Positions 1 through 10,259 of a stretch of DNA of 64,000 nt are shown one piece after another. Below the pieces are notes generated by a model. The model was not told the origin of the DNA. It did no database searches and saw nothing but the letters and a program-made list of their open reading frames with translations. Every line of letters begins with the position of its first letter. Within the stretch, counting starts at the first letter, position 1. The position numbers were made by a program, and so were the translations under genes. The DNA is taken from positions 1,272,001 to 1,336,000 of the forward strand of contig JBBBDQ010001188.1 of assembly GCA_037127315.1 (NCBI GenBank). Direction: 5' to 3'. Origin of the DNA: Ascarosepion bandense. Its lineage: Eukaryota; Mollusca; Cephalopoda; Sepiida; Sepiidae.

Positions 1-2584
1 ACGGTGTCCCCTAATTCATACGGCCCTCTTGTTCCCCGCCGATCAGGCAGACGCGCGTCAATGCCCTTGATGCGCACTCGGTAGCGATGGATCGCATTGG
101 CGGGTGCGCTCACAGCAGTCACAGCATCCCTCGGTGTTGCATTATATCTATAGACCGCTTCTGCAATAGTGCACGCCTTCCTGGCCGCGGTCCTCTTCAC
201 GCTTCGGTGGCACCGCTCTGCTATGCCGTTGCCACTCGGCACATATGCACATCGGTGTCTGAGCCTGATCCCCCACTCGTCTACAAAACGCCTAAATTCC
301 ACGCTGCAGAAGGCAGTATCGTTGTCCGTGAGGATCTCTTCAGGCGGCCCCCTTTCGTAAAATATGGATTCCAATTCACGGATGACACTGGAGGAGTCCT
401 GGCGTGCCAACGGGCGCCAGATCGCAAACCTCGTCGGTCCGCAATCTATCAGTGTGAGGAAGTGCTGGCTGCCATAATGGGTTATGTCCATACCCAGTCG
501 GCTCCAAGTCATGTCTGTTCCCAGCCGACCCCTCCGCCATCTCGCTGGGGCGGGGTCGATTGACTGGCATGTTTGGCATTCCTTGACCACCGCTCTCACT
601 GCACTTTTTGACACTGACGGATTGGTCAATTGTACAAAATAGCATGTCCGTCTCACTCCGGGGTGCCCACTGATGTGGTGTATTTCCCTGATTTTGTCTG
701 CCGCCTCCACAGAGGCAGCACATAGTAACGGTACCGGCCCAGCTTCTTTCTTCACGGCATCAATCCATCTCTGAGGCACCCGAGTGAGCCTATCAGCGAG
801 GTTGCAGTTTGAGGTGACAAGTACCACATCCACAGACAGATTGTACTCTGTTACTAGCTTTCTTATGGTCTCCAACCTCCGTCTGATCAGCATCTCGCTG
901 GCCGCCTTGGTGCGCACCCTGGCCTTACCTGTCAGTGTGTTTGATATCCAGTGGTACACGCACAGCGAATCTGTGTGTATGTGTAATTTCTTGACTTTCC
1001 ACTGGAGTGCCAGGTTAATGCTTTTCGTCACCGCATCGAGCTCTGCCAGGTTGATGTGAGCAGCGTCATTCGTCGGTCGCAGCCAGCAGGCGTCCTCAAT
1101 CGCAGCTCCGTTCTCCTCAAGCAGCACACCAATCGCCACAGAGCTCGCATCCACCCACACGCTCAATTCGTCTCCCTGCACACACCAGTCTCCCTTTGCG
1201 GGGTCATCCTGCTTTACCCTTGCGATGGTCTCCTTCACCATGCGAACCAACAGATCGTCCGTCGTTTCATCATCCCAGTCTTTGGTGACTGCGCTTGCCC
1301 TCCTTTTTATGGTGCCTGTTGCTACACGAGTCCATCCACACACTGGTAGGTGCCCCACAAGTTTTCCACACAGGGAGAAGACCACTCGTCTCGTGAAGAC
1401 TTCGGGTACTTCAGGAATTGCAGTTCCGCGCCCCCACTTCAAGGTCCCCCGCTCCTTTCGAACTTTCAGGCCCAAGACACGGGCGCCATCCTCCAAATGT
1501 TCCGGGTCCTTGCAAATCAGGCCAAACTCGGCCAGTTTGGTCCTTACGCGTGATGATGATACAACGTCTTCGTTCACGTATATGTCATCAAGGTACGTCG
1601 ATGTCCCCTCTTTCATTGTTTCTTGCTGTGACAACACAGCGTTGACTATGGTCTTCATTATTTGGGGTGCCACGTTCAGCCCGAAGCCCAGTCTGGTAAG
1701 GCAGTACCTTCTGCCGGCAAACACCACCGTCTGAAACGGCCACATCGTTTCGCTGACCCGGACCTGCAGATACGCTTTTCTTAGATCCAGCAGGGACACA
1801 TTGGAACCCTGCTGGCGCCATTCTCGTAGCTTGCTGGCGCAAACATCAGCATCTGCCGTAAATGCATCAACATGCGCATTTAGTTCGCGGTAGTCCATCA
1901 CTGGCCTCACTTTTGCTTTGTTGTGCTGAGTAACCGCCATCAGCGGGATCAAACCTTTGGGAGGTCCAAGTTTCTCATAGGGGTAAGGAATTAACCAGCC
2001 ATCCTTGATCCATTCACGAAGCTCCTCTTCGTATGCAGGCCTTATTTGGTCGGGCACATGGTACTCGGCTACTTCGTTCCGCAATTTTGCTGGCTCCTGA
2101 TTTCCCGACCACTTCCATGAGGCGGTCCAAGCCTTCTGGTGCTGGTCAAATTCGACACTAAAGTCTGGCTGGTCGATCCTCAGCGCTGCGCACACTGGGG
2201 TCCTCTCTTGAAACTGCACTTCCCCCGTCTGCGTTATGTGAACACCACCTAGGGCTCTGATGGCATCATAGCCTAGAAGCAGGTCAAAGTTCAGTGGTTT
2301 TTTGAGCGCTACTAGCGCCTCGACGTTGGCCGAGTTTCCTGTTCTTGTACGGATGTTTATCGCACCCACCCCGCAACATGTCCGCGATTCTCCACTGATG
2401 GTGGTTACCCTGACACCCTTCTCCTTCCAAGTGTGGCAGAGGTCTACGAACACTATGGTGCGGGAGCACCCGGAGTCGAGGAGTGCTGAGCACAATGTCT
2501 CGTTGACATAGACCTGAATGATCGGAAGCGCCTCTAATTTCTGCTTTGGGGAAAGGTCGACGCCGGCACCTTGTCCCCGGCCCC
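1..2584 (-). CDS. pol: Retrotransposon Pol polyprotein (protease, RT, RNase H, integrase), partial at window edge
   Basis: A frame of about 860 codons, open from just after the shift site to base 1 without a stop. Domains in order: aspartic protease (ALLDSGCSRT near 2485, LLLGYDAI near 2270), reverse transcriptase (KVRPVMDYRELN near 1895, LDLRKAYLQV near 1780, catalytic YLDDI near 1590), RNase H (VWVDASS near 1155, LAELDAV near 1040, HTDSLC near 970, NLADRLTR near 790), integrase zinc finger (HHISGHPG near 670 and CQTC near 570), then integrase core Asp (GMDIT near 485), TDND (near 315) and GNGIAERCHRS (near 225). The integrase C-terminal part is beyond the edge. All catalytic residues looked for are present. 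It has no start codon of its own next to gag and is in frame -1, so it is probably made as Gag-Pol. Confidence 0.92.
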
Positions 2585-3277
2585 GTTTCCCGCACAATCC
2601 CGGGCCATATGTCCGGTTTCATTACACCGGTAGCAGCGAACAGCTGTCGGTCGCCGTCTGCAGTTCCTTGCAATGTGGCCCTGGCCATCGCACCTATAAC
2701 ACACGACCCCACCACGCGGGCTAAGCCCCTGAGACGGTTTATCATCACTCGGTGTGGATTGTGCAGCGGCGATTGTCGGATCTCTCAGCTCGGAATTATC
2801 CTTCATCACGGTTCTGGCTCGGTCCACCAGGTCATTAAGGGGCAACGAGGTTATGTTTGAGCTCGCCCGCAGGAGCTGTTTTGCTCCGGTTGGGAGCCCC
2901 GCCAGAAATTTATATGCCAAGGCCCGCTCGGGCAGCCCACCGAACAACACCGTCAACTTCTTCAGCTCGGCCAAATATACGTCCACAGTTTCGCCAAGAT
3001 GTAATTGTCTTGCCTCAAATTGCTCCCAGGCAGTGGCGGGGTCGATAGCAAACGCTTTGTATAGGGCTGCCTTGATCCTCTCATAATTCTGTTTTTCCTC
3101 AGCACTGAGCTGTTGATACACAGCGAAAGCCCCACCAGACAAACGCAGAGGAATCACATGTTCAATGTTTTTGACACCAGACAAGAGACAATGCAGTTCC
3201 ACTTTTTCCACCCAGTCAAGTACTGGGGTCGAGCCACTGAACTCTGGAATCAATTTCAGGTCGAACCTGTCCCCCAT
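2534..3277 (-). CDS. gag: Retrotransposon Gag protein with two CCHC zinc knuckles
   Basis: 247 codons, starting MGDRFDLKLIPEFSGS, a common start for mollusc Ty3/gypsy Gag. Residues about 20-160 form the helical capsid-like region (retrotrans_gag type, with W-E-x-F and L..G.P motifs). At the C-terminus are two CCHC knuckles, CYRCDGQGHIARNC and CYRCNETGHMARDC, which bind the element's RNA. Gag assembles the particle. Its last ~25 codons overlap the pol frame, which is in -1, and a slippery heptamer lies in the overlap. The frame is intact. Confidence 0.92.
   Translation of the reverse strand: MGDRFDLKLIPEFSGSTPVLDWVEKVELHCLLSGVKNIEHVIPLRLSGGAFAVYQQLSAEEKQNYERIKAALYKAFAIDPATAWEQFEARQLHLGETVDVYLAELKKLTVLFGGLPERALAYKFLAGLPTGAKQLLRASSNITSLPLNDLVDRARTVMKDNSELRDPTIAAAQSTPSDDKPSQGLSPRGGVVCYRCDGQGHIARNCRRRPTAVRCYRCNETGHMARDCAGNGAGDKVPASTFPQSRN
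2562..2591 (-). promoter_or_regulatory. Candidate -1 ribosomal frameshift signal between gag and pol
   Basis: In the gag frame the codons GCG GGA AAC contain the classical heptamer G GGA AAC (2591-2585). After a 3-base gap comes a hairpin with perfect arms GCCGG (2581-2577) and CCGGC (2566-2562). Upstream, the pol frame is closed by TAA TGA in the second zinc knuckle, and gag ends at 2534, so the shift must fall in this interval. The gap is shorter than the usual 5-9 bases; a larger GC-rich fold may form. Confidence 0.65.
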
Positions 3278-3314
3278 TATGCCGAAATAGCTTGTTGCAC
3301 ACTTTCTTCTAGTG

Positions 3315-3385
3315 AGTGCAGAACCAGGGATCGAACCGCCGACCGTTGGATTTCAATTCAACGCTCTCCCAGCTGGCTTCTTGCT
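3315..3385 (-). pseudogene. tRNA-Phe-like sequence in the retrotransposon leader
   Basis: The minus strand contains GCCAGCTGGGAGAGCG (D-arm/A box), a GAA within TTGAATTGAAAT in the anticodon-loop place, and GGTTCGATCCCTGG (B box). This is the layout of tRNA-Phe. The D-arm is one base short, and the T and acceptor stems do not pair, so it is a tRNA relic or SINE head rather than a working tRNA. Confidence 0.5.
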
Positions 3386-3474
3386 ACGCCTCTTCCTCTT
3401 CCTACTCCACTTTCCTCCTTCCACCTTTTCACTGCGTCTCTCTGTGTCAGCTTCTCGCCAAGAAATTGACGCCA

Positions 3475-3730
3475 CTAATTCCCGAGTGAACTTGGTCGGT
3501 CAGTTTTATAATCCATTTCTCTACCCATAATCCATTTCCTCAGTCTATAAAAATTCCACTCGAGGGCCTCCTCTCTTTTTTCCTTTAGAATGAGCTGAAG
3601 GTGGATTATTAAGACAGCGGTGAGTATTATTATTATTTTCTTTCTTTGGAACAGATTACTGCTCTGCACGCCAGACACAAACGAACTCTTTTTCCAGAGC
3701 CGCCGCTAGTCGCCCTTTCATGTTCACAAT
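3475..3730 (-). repeat. Candidate 5' LTR of the Ty3/gypsy element
   Basis: Upstream of gag the minus strand runs from TGTGAACATGAAAGGGCG near 3730 through a TATAAAA box (3509-3503) to about 3475, where TGGCGTCAATTTCTTGG could serve as a primer-binding site. The right end lacks a clear CA, and the second LTR is out of view, so the limits are inferred. Confidence 0.4.
3503..3509 (-). promoter_or_regulatory. TATA box of candidate retrotransposon LTR promoter
   Basis: TATAAAA on the minus strand, about 30 bases before the inferred LTR end and 225 bases before the gag ATG. Its place suits an LTR promoter; a start site was not identifiable. Confidence 0.4.
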
Positions 3731-4320
3731 TCAATTGGATTTCGATCAAGTGACTGAGAAGCCCATTCCCAACCTCAAATATTCCATTACCCTAACTACC
3801 CAAATATTGAATATTCTGGATTTGGTTTATTTTCTGAAATTTTGATATTCGACTAAATTCAATGTCTTATTTGTATCATTTTTCTAAACACGTTCGTTTG
3901 AAAGACCGAAACTTTTTTTCTACGAATCTGCAATAAAAGGCATCATTATTTATAGTACGTTCGTTATAAATAATATCATAATGTTGTTTTAGAATTTTAT
4001 TATTGTGTTTTTTATTATCATATCGAGATTATCGAACGTATAGCATCCAAATCCAATATCATCCAACGATTAACTGAAACGCAATTAGTAAAAATTGCAA
4101 ACCCGCAAAAATGGATCAGAAAGACTGAAAACATTTTGGGAAAAACCAGACCAAGGCAAATTTAACAAGTCAGTGTGAAAATTAAGATTCGGGATTCGGC
4201 TTGGATTAGAAATATTAAGCATGACCCTTGTCAAATATTCTTAACATCTAAAATTGTGTATGTGGTTGTATCTAATCATGTGACCTGATCTAAGTATTTA
4301 TCCAGGTCTTTTACAATGCT
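3731..4320. other. Unassigned AT-rich sequence
   Basis: Between the candidate LTR and the first SINE-tail copy I see no gene or recognisable repeat. Confidence 0.5.
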
Positions 4321-4400
4321 TAAACTGTCGTACAAATGGCAACAAAGATGACGACAATATTCCGAATAATGTAAATATTCTTCTGTATATTTGTATCGAA
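4321..4400 (+). repeat. SINE-2 tail fragment, inverted relative to the array that follows
   Basis: CGTCGTACAAATGGCAACAA to AATGTAAATATTCTTC matches 5670-5725 almost exactly. It faces the neighbouring array head to tail in the opposite direction. Confidence 0.7.
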
Positions 4401-4439
4401 AACTGCATTTAATCAACTTGTTCTGATTGTTCTTTAATA

Positions 4440-5300
4440 TTTGTCTATATTTCTGAGATGAGGTAGTATTTGCAGTATTAACATTATTCGGACTATTGTC
4501 CTCATCTTTTTTGCCATTTGTACGACGTTTAATAATAGATCATTCTATTTGTCTATATTTCTGAGATGAGGTAGCACTTACTGTATTTACATTATTCGGA
4601 CTATTGTCCTCATCTTTGTTGCCATTTGTACGACGTTTAATAATAGATCATTCTATTTGTCTATATTTCAGTGATGAGGTAGTATTTACAGTATTTACAT
4701 TATTCAGACTATTGTCCTCATCTTTGTTGCCATTTGTACGACGTTTAATAATAGATCATTCTATTTGTCTATATTTCTGAGATGAGGTAGCACTTACTGT
4801 ATTTACATTATTCGGACTATTGTCCTCATCTTTGTTGCCATTTCTACGACGTTTAATAATAGATCATTCTATTTGTCTATATTTCTGAGATGAGGTAGCA
4901 CTTACTGTATTTACATAATTTGGACTATTGTCCTCATCTTTGTTGCCATTTCTACGACGTTTAATAATAGATCATTCTATTTGTCTATATTTCAGTGATG
5001 AGGTAGTATTTATAGTATTTACATTATTCAGACTATTGTCCTCATCTTTGTTGCCATTTCTACGACGTTTAATAATAGATCATTCTATTTGTCTATATTT
5101 CAGTGATGAGGTAGTATTTACAGTATTTACATTATTCAGACTATTTTACTCATCTTTGTTGCCATTTGTACGACGTTTAATAATAGATCATTCTATTTGT
5201 CTATGTTTCAGTGATGAGGTAGTATTTATAGTATTTACATTATTCGGACTATTGTCCTCATCTTTGTTGTCATTTTTACGACGTTTTCGACGTTGTACGC
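4440..5300 (-). repeat. Tandem array, eight ~108-bp units derived from a SINE-2 tail
   Basis: Units starting ATTTGTCTATATTTC recur near 4440, 4548, 4655, 4763, 4871, 4979, 5086 and 5194. Each contains the SINE-2 tail sequence (minus strand: CGTCGTACAAATGGCAACAA, then GAGGACAATAGTCCGAATAA). The short open frame across it is a repeat artefact. Confidence 0.9.
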
Positions 5301-5480
5301 TCCAGTCTACTTCAGATGCTGAGAATTTCGAGCCGAAACCTTTATAACAATCGCTGGGGTATATCATCCACATTTTTGCGTAGAGTCTCTTTTGGTAGTC
5401 ATGGATTATCTCTCTCTAACCCTCTAAAGTTACTTAAGGATATATGGTCCAGAGGATATAGAGGCTAGTTAGTTCCTGTG
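5290..5480 (-). mobile_element. SINE-2 body, minus orientation
   Basis: Reading the minus strand, this is the part of SINE-2 just before the tail (ATACCCCAGCGATTG, GGCTCGAAATTCTCAGCATC). The 108-bp array continues from it, so the array grew from this copy's own 3' end. Confidence 0.65.
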
Positions 5481-5725
5481 ACTCGACCCAAAAAGTTGTG
5501 CGTTCAATACCAAGCTACATCAATTATAAATAAGTAATTTAGAGAGTTAGAGGGAGATAACTTATGACTACCAAAAGAGGCTCTACGCAAGGAATAAGAA
5601 TGATATGCCCCAGTGATCGGTTCAACATTACTACACCTGAAGAAGGCCGGGGCGTACAACGGCAGAAACGTCGTACAAATGGCAACAAAGATGACGACAA
5701 TATTCCGAATAATGTAAATATTCTT
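5460..5725 (+). mobile_element. tRNA-derived SINE (family 2)
   Basis: A-box-like GGCTAGTTAGTTCCTGTGAC and B-box-like GCGTTCAATACCAAG are followed by a conserved body (GTTAGAGGGAGATAACT, ATGATATGCCCCAGTGATC) and a tail with CCTGAAGAAGGCCGGGGCG. Related copies occur at 10.9, 35.6, 37.0 and 42.4 kb. It lies head to head with the 5290-5480 copy. Confidence 0.75.
5637..5668 (+). ncRNA. Hammerhead-like core in SINE-2
   Basis: CTGAAGA (5637-5643), a GGCC...GGC pairing region, then GAAA (5665-5668): the CUGANGA / stem II / GAAA order of a hammerhead ribozyme. Stems I and III and the cleavage triplet are not clear. Confidence 0.4.
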
Positions 5726-5739
5726 CTTCTTGCTTAATA

Positions 5740-6863
5740 AATGATCAAATAAGAGATATACTTAACATAAAATATTAAACAGATGATTTGCGCTGACACT
5801 TTATTTAATCAAAGTCGGTAAAATGCTCTTCTGGGTTTTACTAAAACAGACGAAATATGCTTAACATAATAATTTAATACAAAATATTTGTTATAAACCC
5901 AAAGTTTGTAGACTTTTTTTTCGTGTGTACTGAATGCGACATAGACCTCATATGCTTAACATGAGATATTAGTATTAAATATTTGTATTCTATTTAATCA
6001 ACGTGAGTAGACTTTTCTTCTTTTACCCTAAAAGAGACAAAGACGAGACATTCTTAACATAAAAGATATGTATTGTATATTTGTACTAACACTTTATTTA
6101 ATCAACGGTGGTAGATTGTTCTTCGAGTTTTCGAAAGACAAAAGTAAGATATGTTAAAAAAATAGGCTTAACAAAAATCTTAGTAATGGACACTTTATTT
6201 TCTTAACGGTGTTTTATTGTTCTTAGTATTTGTTAAAAGAGATAATGACGAGATATACTTTTTAGTGAACAAAACAAGATCTAGATTTAAAATTAAAATG
6301 CTAAGAACTGTCTCAGTGATTTTGTTAGAAATAAACGAATTTACTTGAATTTACAAAACATTGCTTTGCACACATGCAAAAGAGAAATCCAAAACAAAAT
6401 TCGTGAAATTTCACACCTCGATTCGAAATGTTTTTCAGTCAATAGAAAACTAGGAAACATCTAAAAAACAAACAATTTAATATAATTTTCAATAACCAGA
6501 AACAAATTCTTTAACGGGTCTTTTCGCGAGCCGACGCGAAGTATGTTCGTCGTTCAATGGAAAGGCTATAATCACATCCGGGAGTGAATTCCCAAATGAC
6601 CTTTTCGAGCCCTACAAACAAAGTAAAAGACGAGCAAGTTCGACTGTCGCCAGAGAGAAGATGACGAACGTAATTAACACTTAGCAAACGTCAAACAATC
6701 ATTATTATTATTTCTCTCTTCCACTCTTACTCCATTCCTCTTTATCGTTAATCTGTTTGTCTCTTTTTATAATTGATAACTGAACGGAACCCTTTAAGAT
6801 TGAGCGATAACTTCAAAGACATTTTACCCAACGATAGCGCTCATACATGCATACATACATACA

Positions 6864-6894
<31 letters not shown>

Positions 6895-8216
6895 GCTCCT
6901 GCCTACGTACATTTAAATTCACTCTTGCAAGGACTAATACGAACTCTTGATACCCTTAAATTCTTAATAATTTTTCTCATTAAACCTTTATCTCCAACTA
7001 ATTCATGTTATTTTTTTCTATTAATAAATTTCTATTTAAACATACAAAAGGCATACTTTTATTCTTCCACAAATCCACCTGCTCAAAACCCTCTGATAAT
7101 TCTGATGATAATATTGGATAAACCTTAAGTTCTGGAGATTATCCTCTATGTTTGGGAATTGGCCTTGTACCAGACATGGCTGGCCGTCTCTATAGTTTCA
7201 ACTTAACATAAAATATTAGTACAGAATATTTGTACTGTACCTTTTATTTAATCAAATTGTTCGTTGTGTTTGCTTTAACAAAGACGAGATATGCTTAATA
7301 CATTAATATTTGTAAATGAACTTTTTTTTAAATTATTTAATTACTTTATGTAATCAACTAGGCTATATTGTACTTTGTGAAAACTGAAATAGAAAAAGAC
7401 GATATATGCTTAACATAAGACATTAGTAATAAATATTTCTATAATTATTTATTTAACCAACCGGTGTCGATTGTTTTTCGTGTTTACAAAAAGAGAACAG
7501 GATCAAATTGGCTTAACATAAAATATTAGTACTCAATATTTGTACTGAACACTTTATTTAATCAACGGGGTAGATTGTTCTTGGGGTTTACAAAAAGAGA
7601 ACAGGATCAAATTGGCTTAACATAAAATATTAGTACTCAATATTTGTACTGAACACTTTATTTAATCAACGAGGTAGATTGTTCTTCGTGTTTACAAAAA
7701 GAGAACATGATCAAATTGGCTTAACATAAAATATTAGTACTCAATATTTGTACTGAACACTTTATTTAATCAACGGGGTAGATTGTTCTTCGTAGTTGAT
7801 AAACGATACAAAGTTGAGATATACAAAGAAAATATAATATTGCATAATAGTTGTACTGAACACTGTTTTATTCACCGTGGTTAGATTCTGCACTGGGTTT
7901 ACTAAAAGCAGCAAAGAAAGAATATGCCAAACATAAGATATTAGTACTAAATAAACTTGTCTCGCTAGAACCTGTTACAACTGAGTAGAGAGTTTAATCC
8001 TCACTGGGTGCCCCATACTTTCGGCCTTGTGCCACATCTAAGCAGCGCATAGAAAATCAAGATATTAGTACTAAATATTTATACTGAACACTTTATTTAA
8101 TCAATCTTGTTCGATTGTTCTTCGTGATTTCTAAGAGACAAATACGAAGTATACTTAACCTATGATATTAGTACTGAATATTTTCTTGAAAGCTTTATTT
8201 AATCAACAGTGGTATA
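5740..8216 (+). repeat. Degenerate ~105-bp satellite (interrupted by a solo LTR)
   Basis: Units of the type CTTAACATAAAATATTAGTA ... ACTTTATTTAATCAACG ... TTCTTCGTGTTTAC recur from 5740 to 6260 and 7201 to 8216. The best three, at 7512, 7617 and 7722, are spaced exactly 105 bases and nearly identical; others are heavily diverged, suggesting recent local re-amplification. Confidence 0.85.
6261..7200 (+). mobile_element. Solo LTR (family B), 940 bp with 4-bp TSD ACTT
   Basis: ACTT flanks both sides (6257-6260 and 7201-7204), and the satellite sequence resumes in phase on the right. The element starts TTTAGTGAAC (other copies TGTAGTGAA) and ends TTTCA. A TATA-like TTTTTATAATTG lies near 6765 and an AATAAA near 7022. 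Relatives: 18568, 20962 and 44645. A (CATA)n run sits at 6846-6892. Confidence 0.75.
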
Positions 8217-8976
8217 TCTAAATTTATTTATAAATGGAACTTTGTCAGTGTGTGTATGTGTGTGTGTGTCTGTGTGTGTGTGTCTGTGTGTGTGTCTGTG
8301 TGTGTCCGTTACCTATAGACTACGAAACGGCTGAACCGATTTTCTTGAAAATTTACACAGTTGTACTATAAGCGTCTGCGAGTGTTCTTAACTAGGTTTT
8401 GTGTCGAGGTATCCCCGATAAATATCGAAAATCGATAATCGAAAAAATCGGGTTATAGAAGGATTGTCCGATTTTAATCAAATTTGATACACTCATAGAC
8501 AAAGACATAAGAAACGATATTCAGAAGTTTCAAGGTTGCAGTTCTTACAATATTGCAGAAAATCGATAATATATATATATATATATAAAAGTCAAGATGT
8601 TTGTGTCTGTGTCTGTTTATCTACCTGTATGTCTGTATTTTTTCAACCCATTTATTTTAGTTTTTGCCTCGGGTTTGGCTCTAAATAGTTATAATTGAGG
8701 ATCTTAGTCTCAGCCATGATAGCATTTACTCAGAAGATTTATTTAACCTTCAAAATTCAGTTTGCGACGAAAAGATCTTATTTGATATCGATACCAGGAA
8801 ATCAAAATTTGACTTACGTCCATTCATTTTTCTTTCAGTCTACGGTTTTGCTTTAACTGGAAACAACTATTGCTTTTTAGTCTTTCGTGCCAACGTCGAA
8901 AGAGTGTGAGCTCCAGGACTATGGATTAGTTTTAAAGCTTTCATTACACCTGAGCAACGCCGGGCTATACTGCTAG
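8217..8976 (+). mobile_element. Non-autonomous Helitron-like element, copy 1
   Basis: It begins TCTAAATTTATTTATAAATG after an A and ends GCTATACTGCTAG before a T. Near the 3' end is a hairpin region (CCTGAGCAACGCCGGG here, CCCGAGCAACGC in better copies) 8 bases before CTAG. A TC start, 3' hairpin, CTAG end and insertion between A and T are the hallmarks of Helitrons. Inside are a (TG)n run, CGATAATCGAAAAAATCG and a (TA)n stretch. No Rep/helicase coding is present. Confidence 0.75.
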
Positions 8977-9567
8977 TTGTTCATAAAGTAATTTCGAACA
9001 ATAACGGATATTTATAACTGTAACTAGAAAGAAACAAAATAAACTAGGAGGCTTAATGTAGATTGAATTATTTAAGGTTTAACGGCATATCAACTCCTCA
9101 TTCTTTATTCACTGCCGGAATTTATTTTCTTTGGGGCGTTGATGCATTAAATATTAAAAAATACGTCATTCTACTTTCATAATCGAACACATGGTAGACG
9201 ATAGTCATTTTTTTGTGCGTATTTATATTAGTGCGGACATAATTTTAGAGGCAGTGATATGTTTGTTTTGTGTTGCAGGTTTTTTTTAATTATATTTTGC
9301 AATACAGTTTGATCTCTTTAAAATTTGAAGTATATTATCTGGATTAATGTCATGAAAGAATTCTTTCATTTTGGCTGATTTGTTGATTTTAAACGATATA
9401 TTAACCTATATGGATCATTTAATGTCAAAATCTAAATAATTTAAAAACAATTTTAAAGCTTCAAATGTTTTGAATTCAATTGTATGTTTTCAAATAGTAA
9501 TAAAGCTATTTTTGGTCATTTTCTATAAAACGTATTGTTGGTAACTTTACTATAAATATATATGAAT

Positions 9568-9570
<3 letters not shown>
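8977..9570. other. Unassigned AT-rich sequence
   Basis: No gene or repeat recognised; it ends in a (TA)n microsatellite at 9572-9620. Confidence 0.5.
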
Positions 9571-9622
<52 letters not shown>

Positions 9623-9654
9623 TAAACATATACTGTTAAATATAAGAGACAATG

Positions 9655-10080
9655 TGTTATATATCGACAAACAACAAACACGCATATATATAAAAATATG
9701 AAGTTATATTTTTATTAATGACGATGGACCGTGTAGAATAGGGAACAGAGAATTGAGAGAGCGCGCTTCTAATGGGTTGACGGGAGTGTAGTCTTATCTG
9801 TTGTGTCTCTCTCTTCACCGGCCGATCTCTGTTGCTCCTCTACTGGCGAATCCGTGTGCCGAGGTCTTTTTATAATCTTCCAGAACCGGGACTTTTTCTT
9901 CCGGTTTTGCCTCGCCCACGCACGCCCACGTAATTCTCAGAGACACCTGTTCTGTTTGCCTCTGTAGTTATTTCCGCTGCTGCCGGAAATAAGGTCAACC
10001 GACATCCGTTCCTTTCAACGACCGGAAACACCCTCGCTTGCATCAGCCTTCCTCGGGTGGGGCCAGATTGTTATATTACA
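9655..10080 (-). mobile_element. Solo LTR, 426 bp, with 4-bp TSD AATG
   Basis: AATG precedes (9651-9654) and follows (10081-10084). Termini are TGTAATATAACA and GATATATAACA on the minus strand. Inside, TTATAAAAAGACC is a TATA box and ATTAATAAAA a poly(A) signal, in the right order for the minus strand. The internal part is GC-rich compared with its surroundings. Confidence 0.75.
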
Positions 10081-10206
10081 AATGAATGTCTATTATGTTT
10101 AATCATGAGTCTTTCTAAACATCGTATTTTGGCTTTAATTTCAGTTGAAAATAAAGACAAAAATTCTCCAACATTTGGATAATTTTTTATTAAGTTGGTT
10201 CTAAGC

Positions 10207-10232
10207 TTTCGGCTCACAGGAGCCATCTTCAG
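10207..10232 (-). ncRNA. Hammerhead-like ribozyme core
   Basis: Minus strand: CTGAAGA, T, GGCTC-CTGT-GAGCC (perfect 5-bp stem, 4-base loop), GAAA. This matches CUGANGA, stem II and GAAA of the hammerhead. Penelope-like elements are known to carry such motifs. Stem III and the cleavage site were not resolved. Confidence 0.5.
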
Positions 10233-10259
10233 GGAGGTTATAAGGACGGTAACATAAAA

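Larger units (their letters stand above)
1..3730 (-). mobile_element. Ty3/gypsy-type LTR retrotransposon, 5' part (cut by window edge)
   Basis: The order on the minus strand is candidate 5' LTR, leader, gag with two zinc knuckles, protease, reverse transcriptase, RNase H and integrase. The RT then RNase H then integrase order is that of Ty3/gypsy (Metaviridae-like) elements. Both frames are uninterrupted over 3.2 kb, which implies a young insertion. The 3' LTR is outside the window, so LTR identity cannot be compared. Confidence 0.9.

Noticed and set aside
87..2860. Many plus-strand frames opposite the retrotransposon
   Set aside because: They are antisense shadows of gag-pol, which has all expected catalytic motifs on the minus strand.
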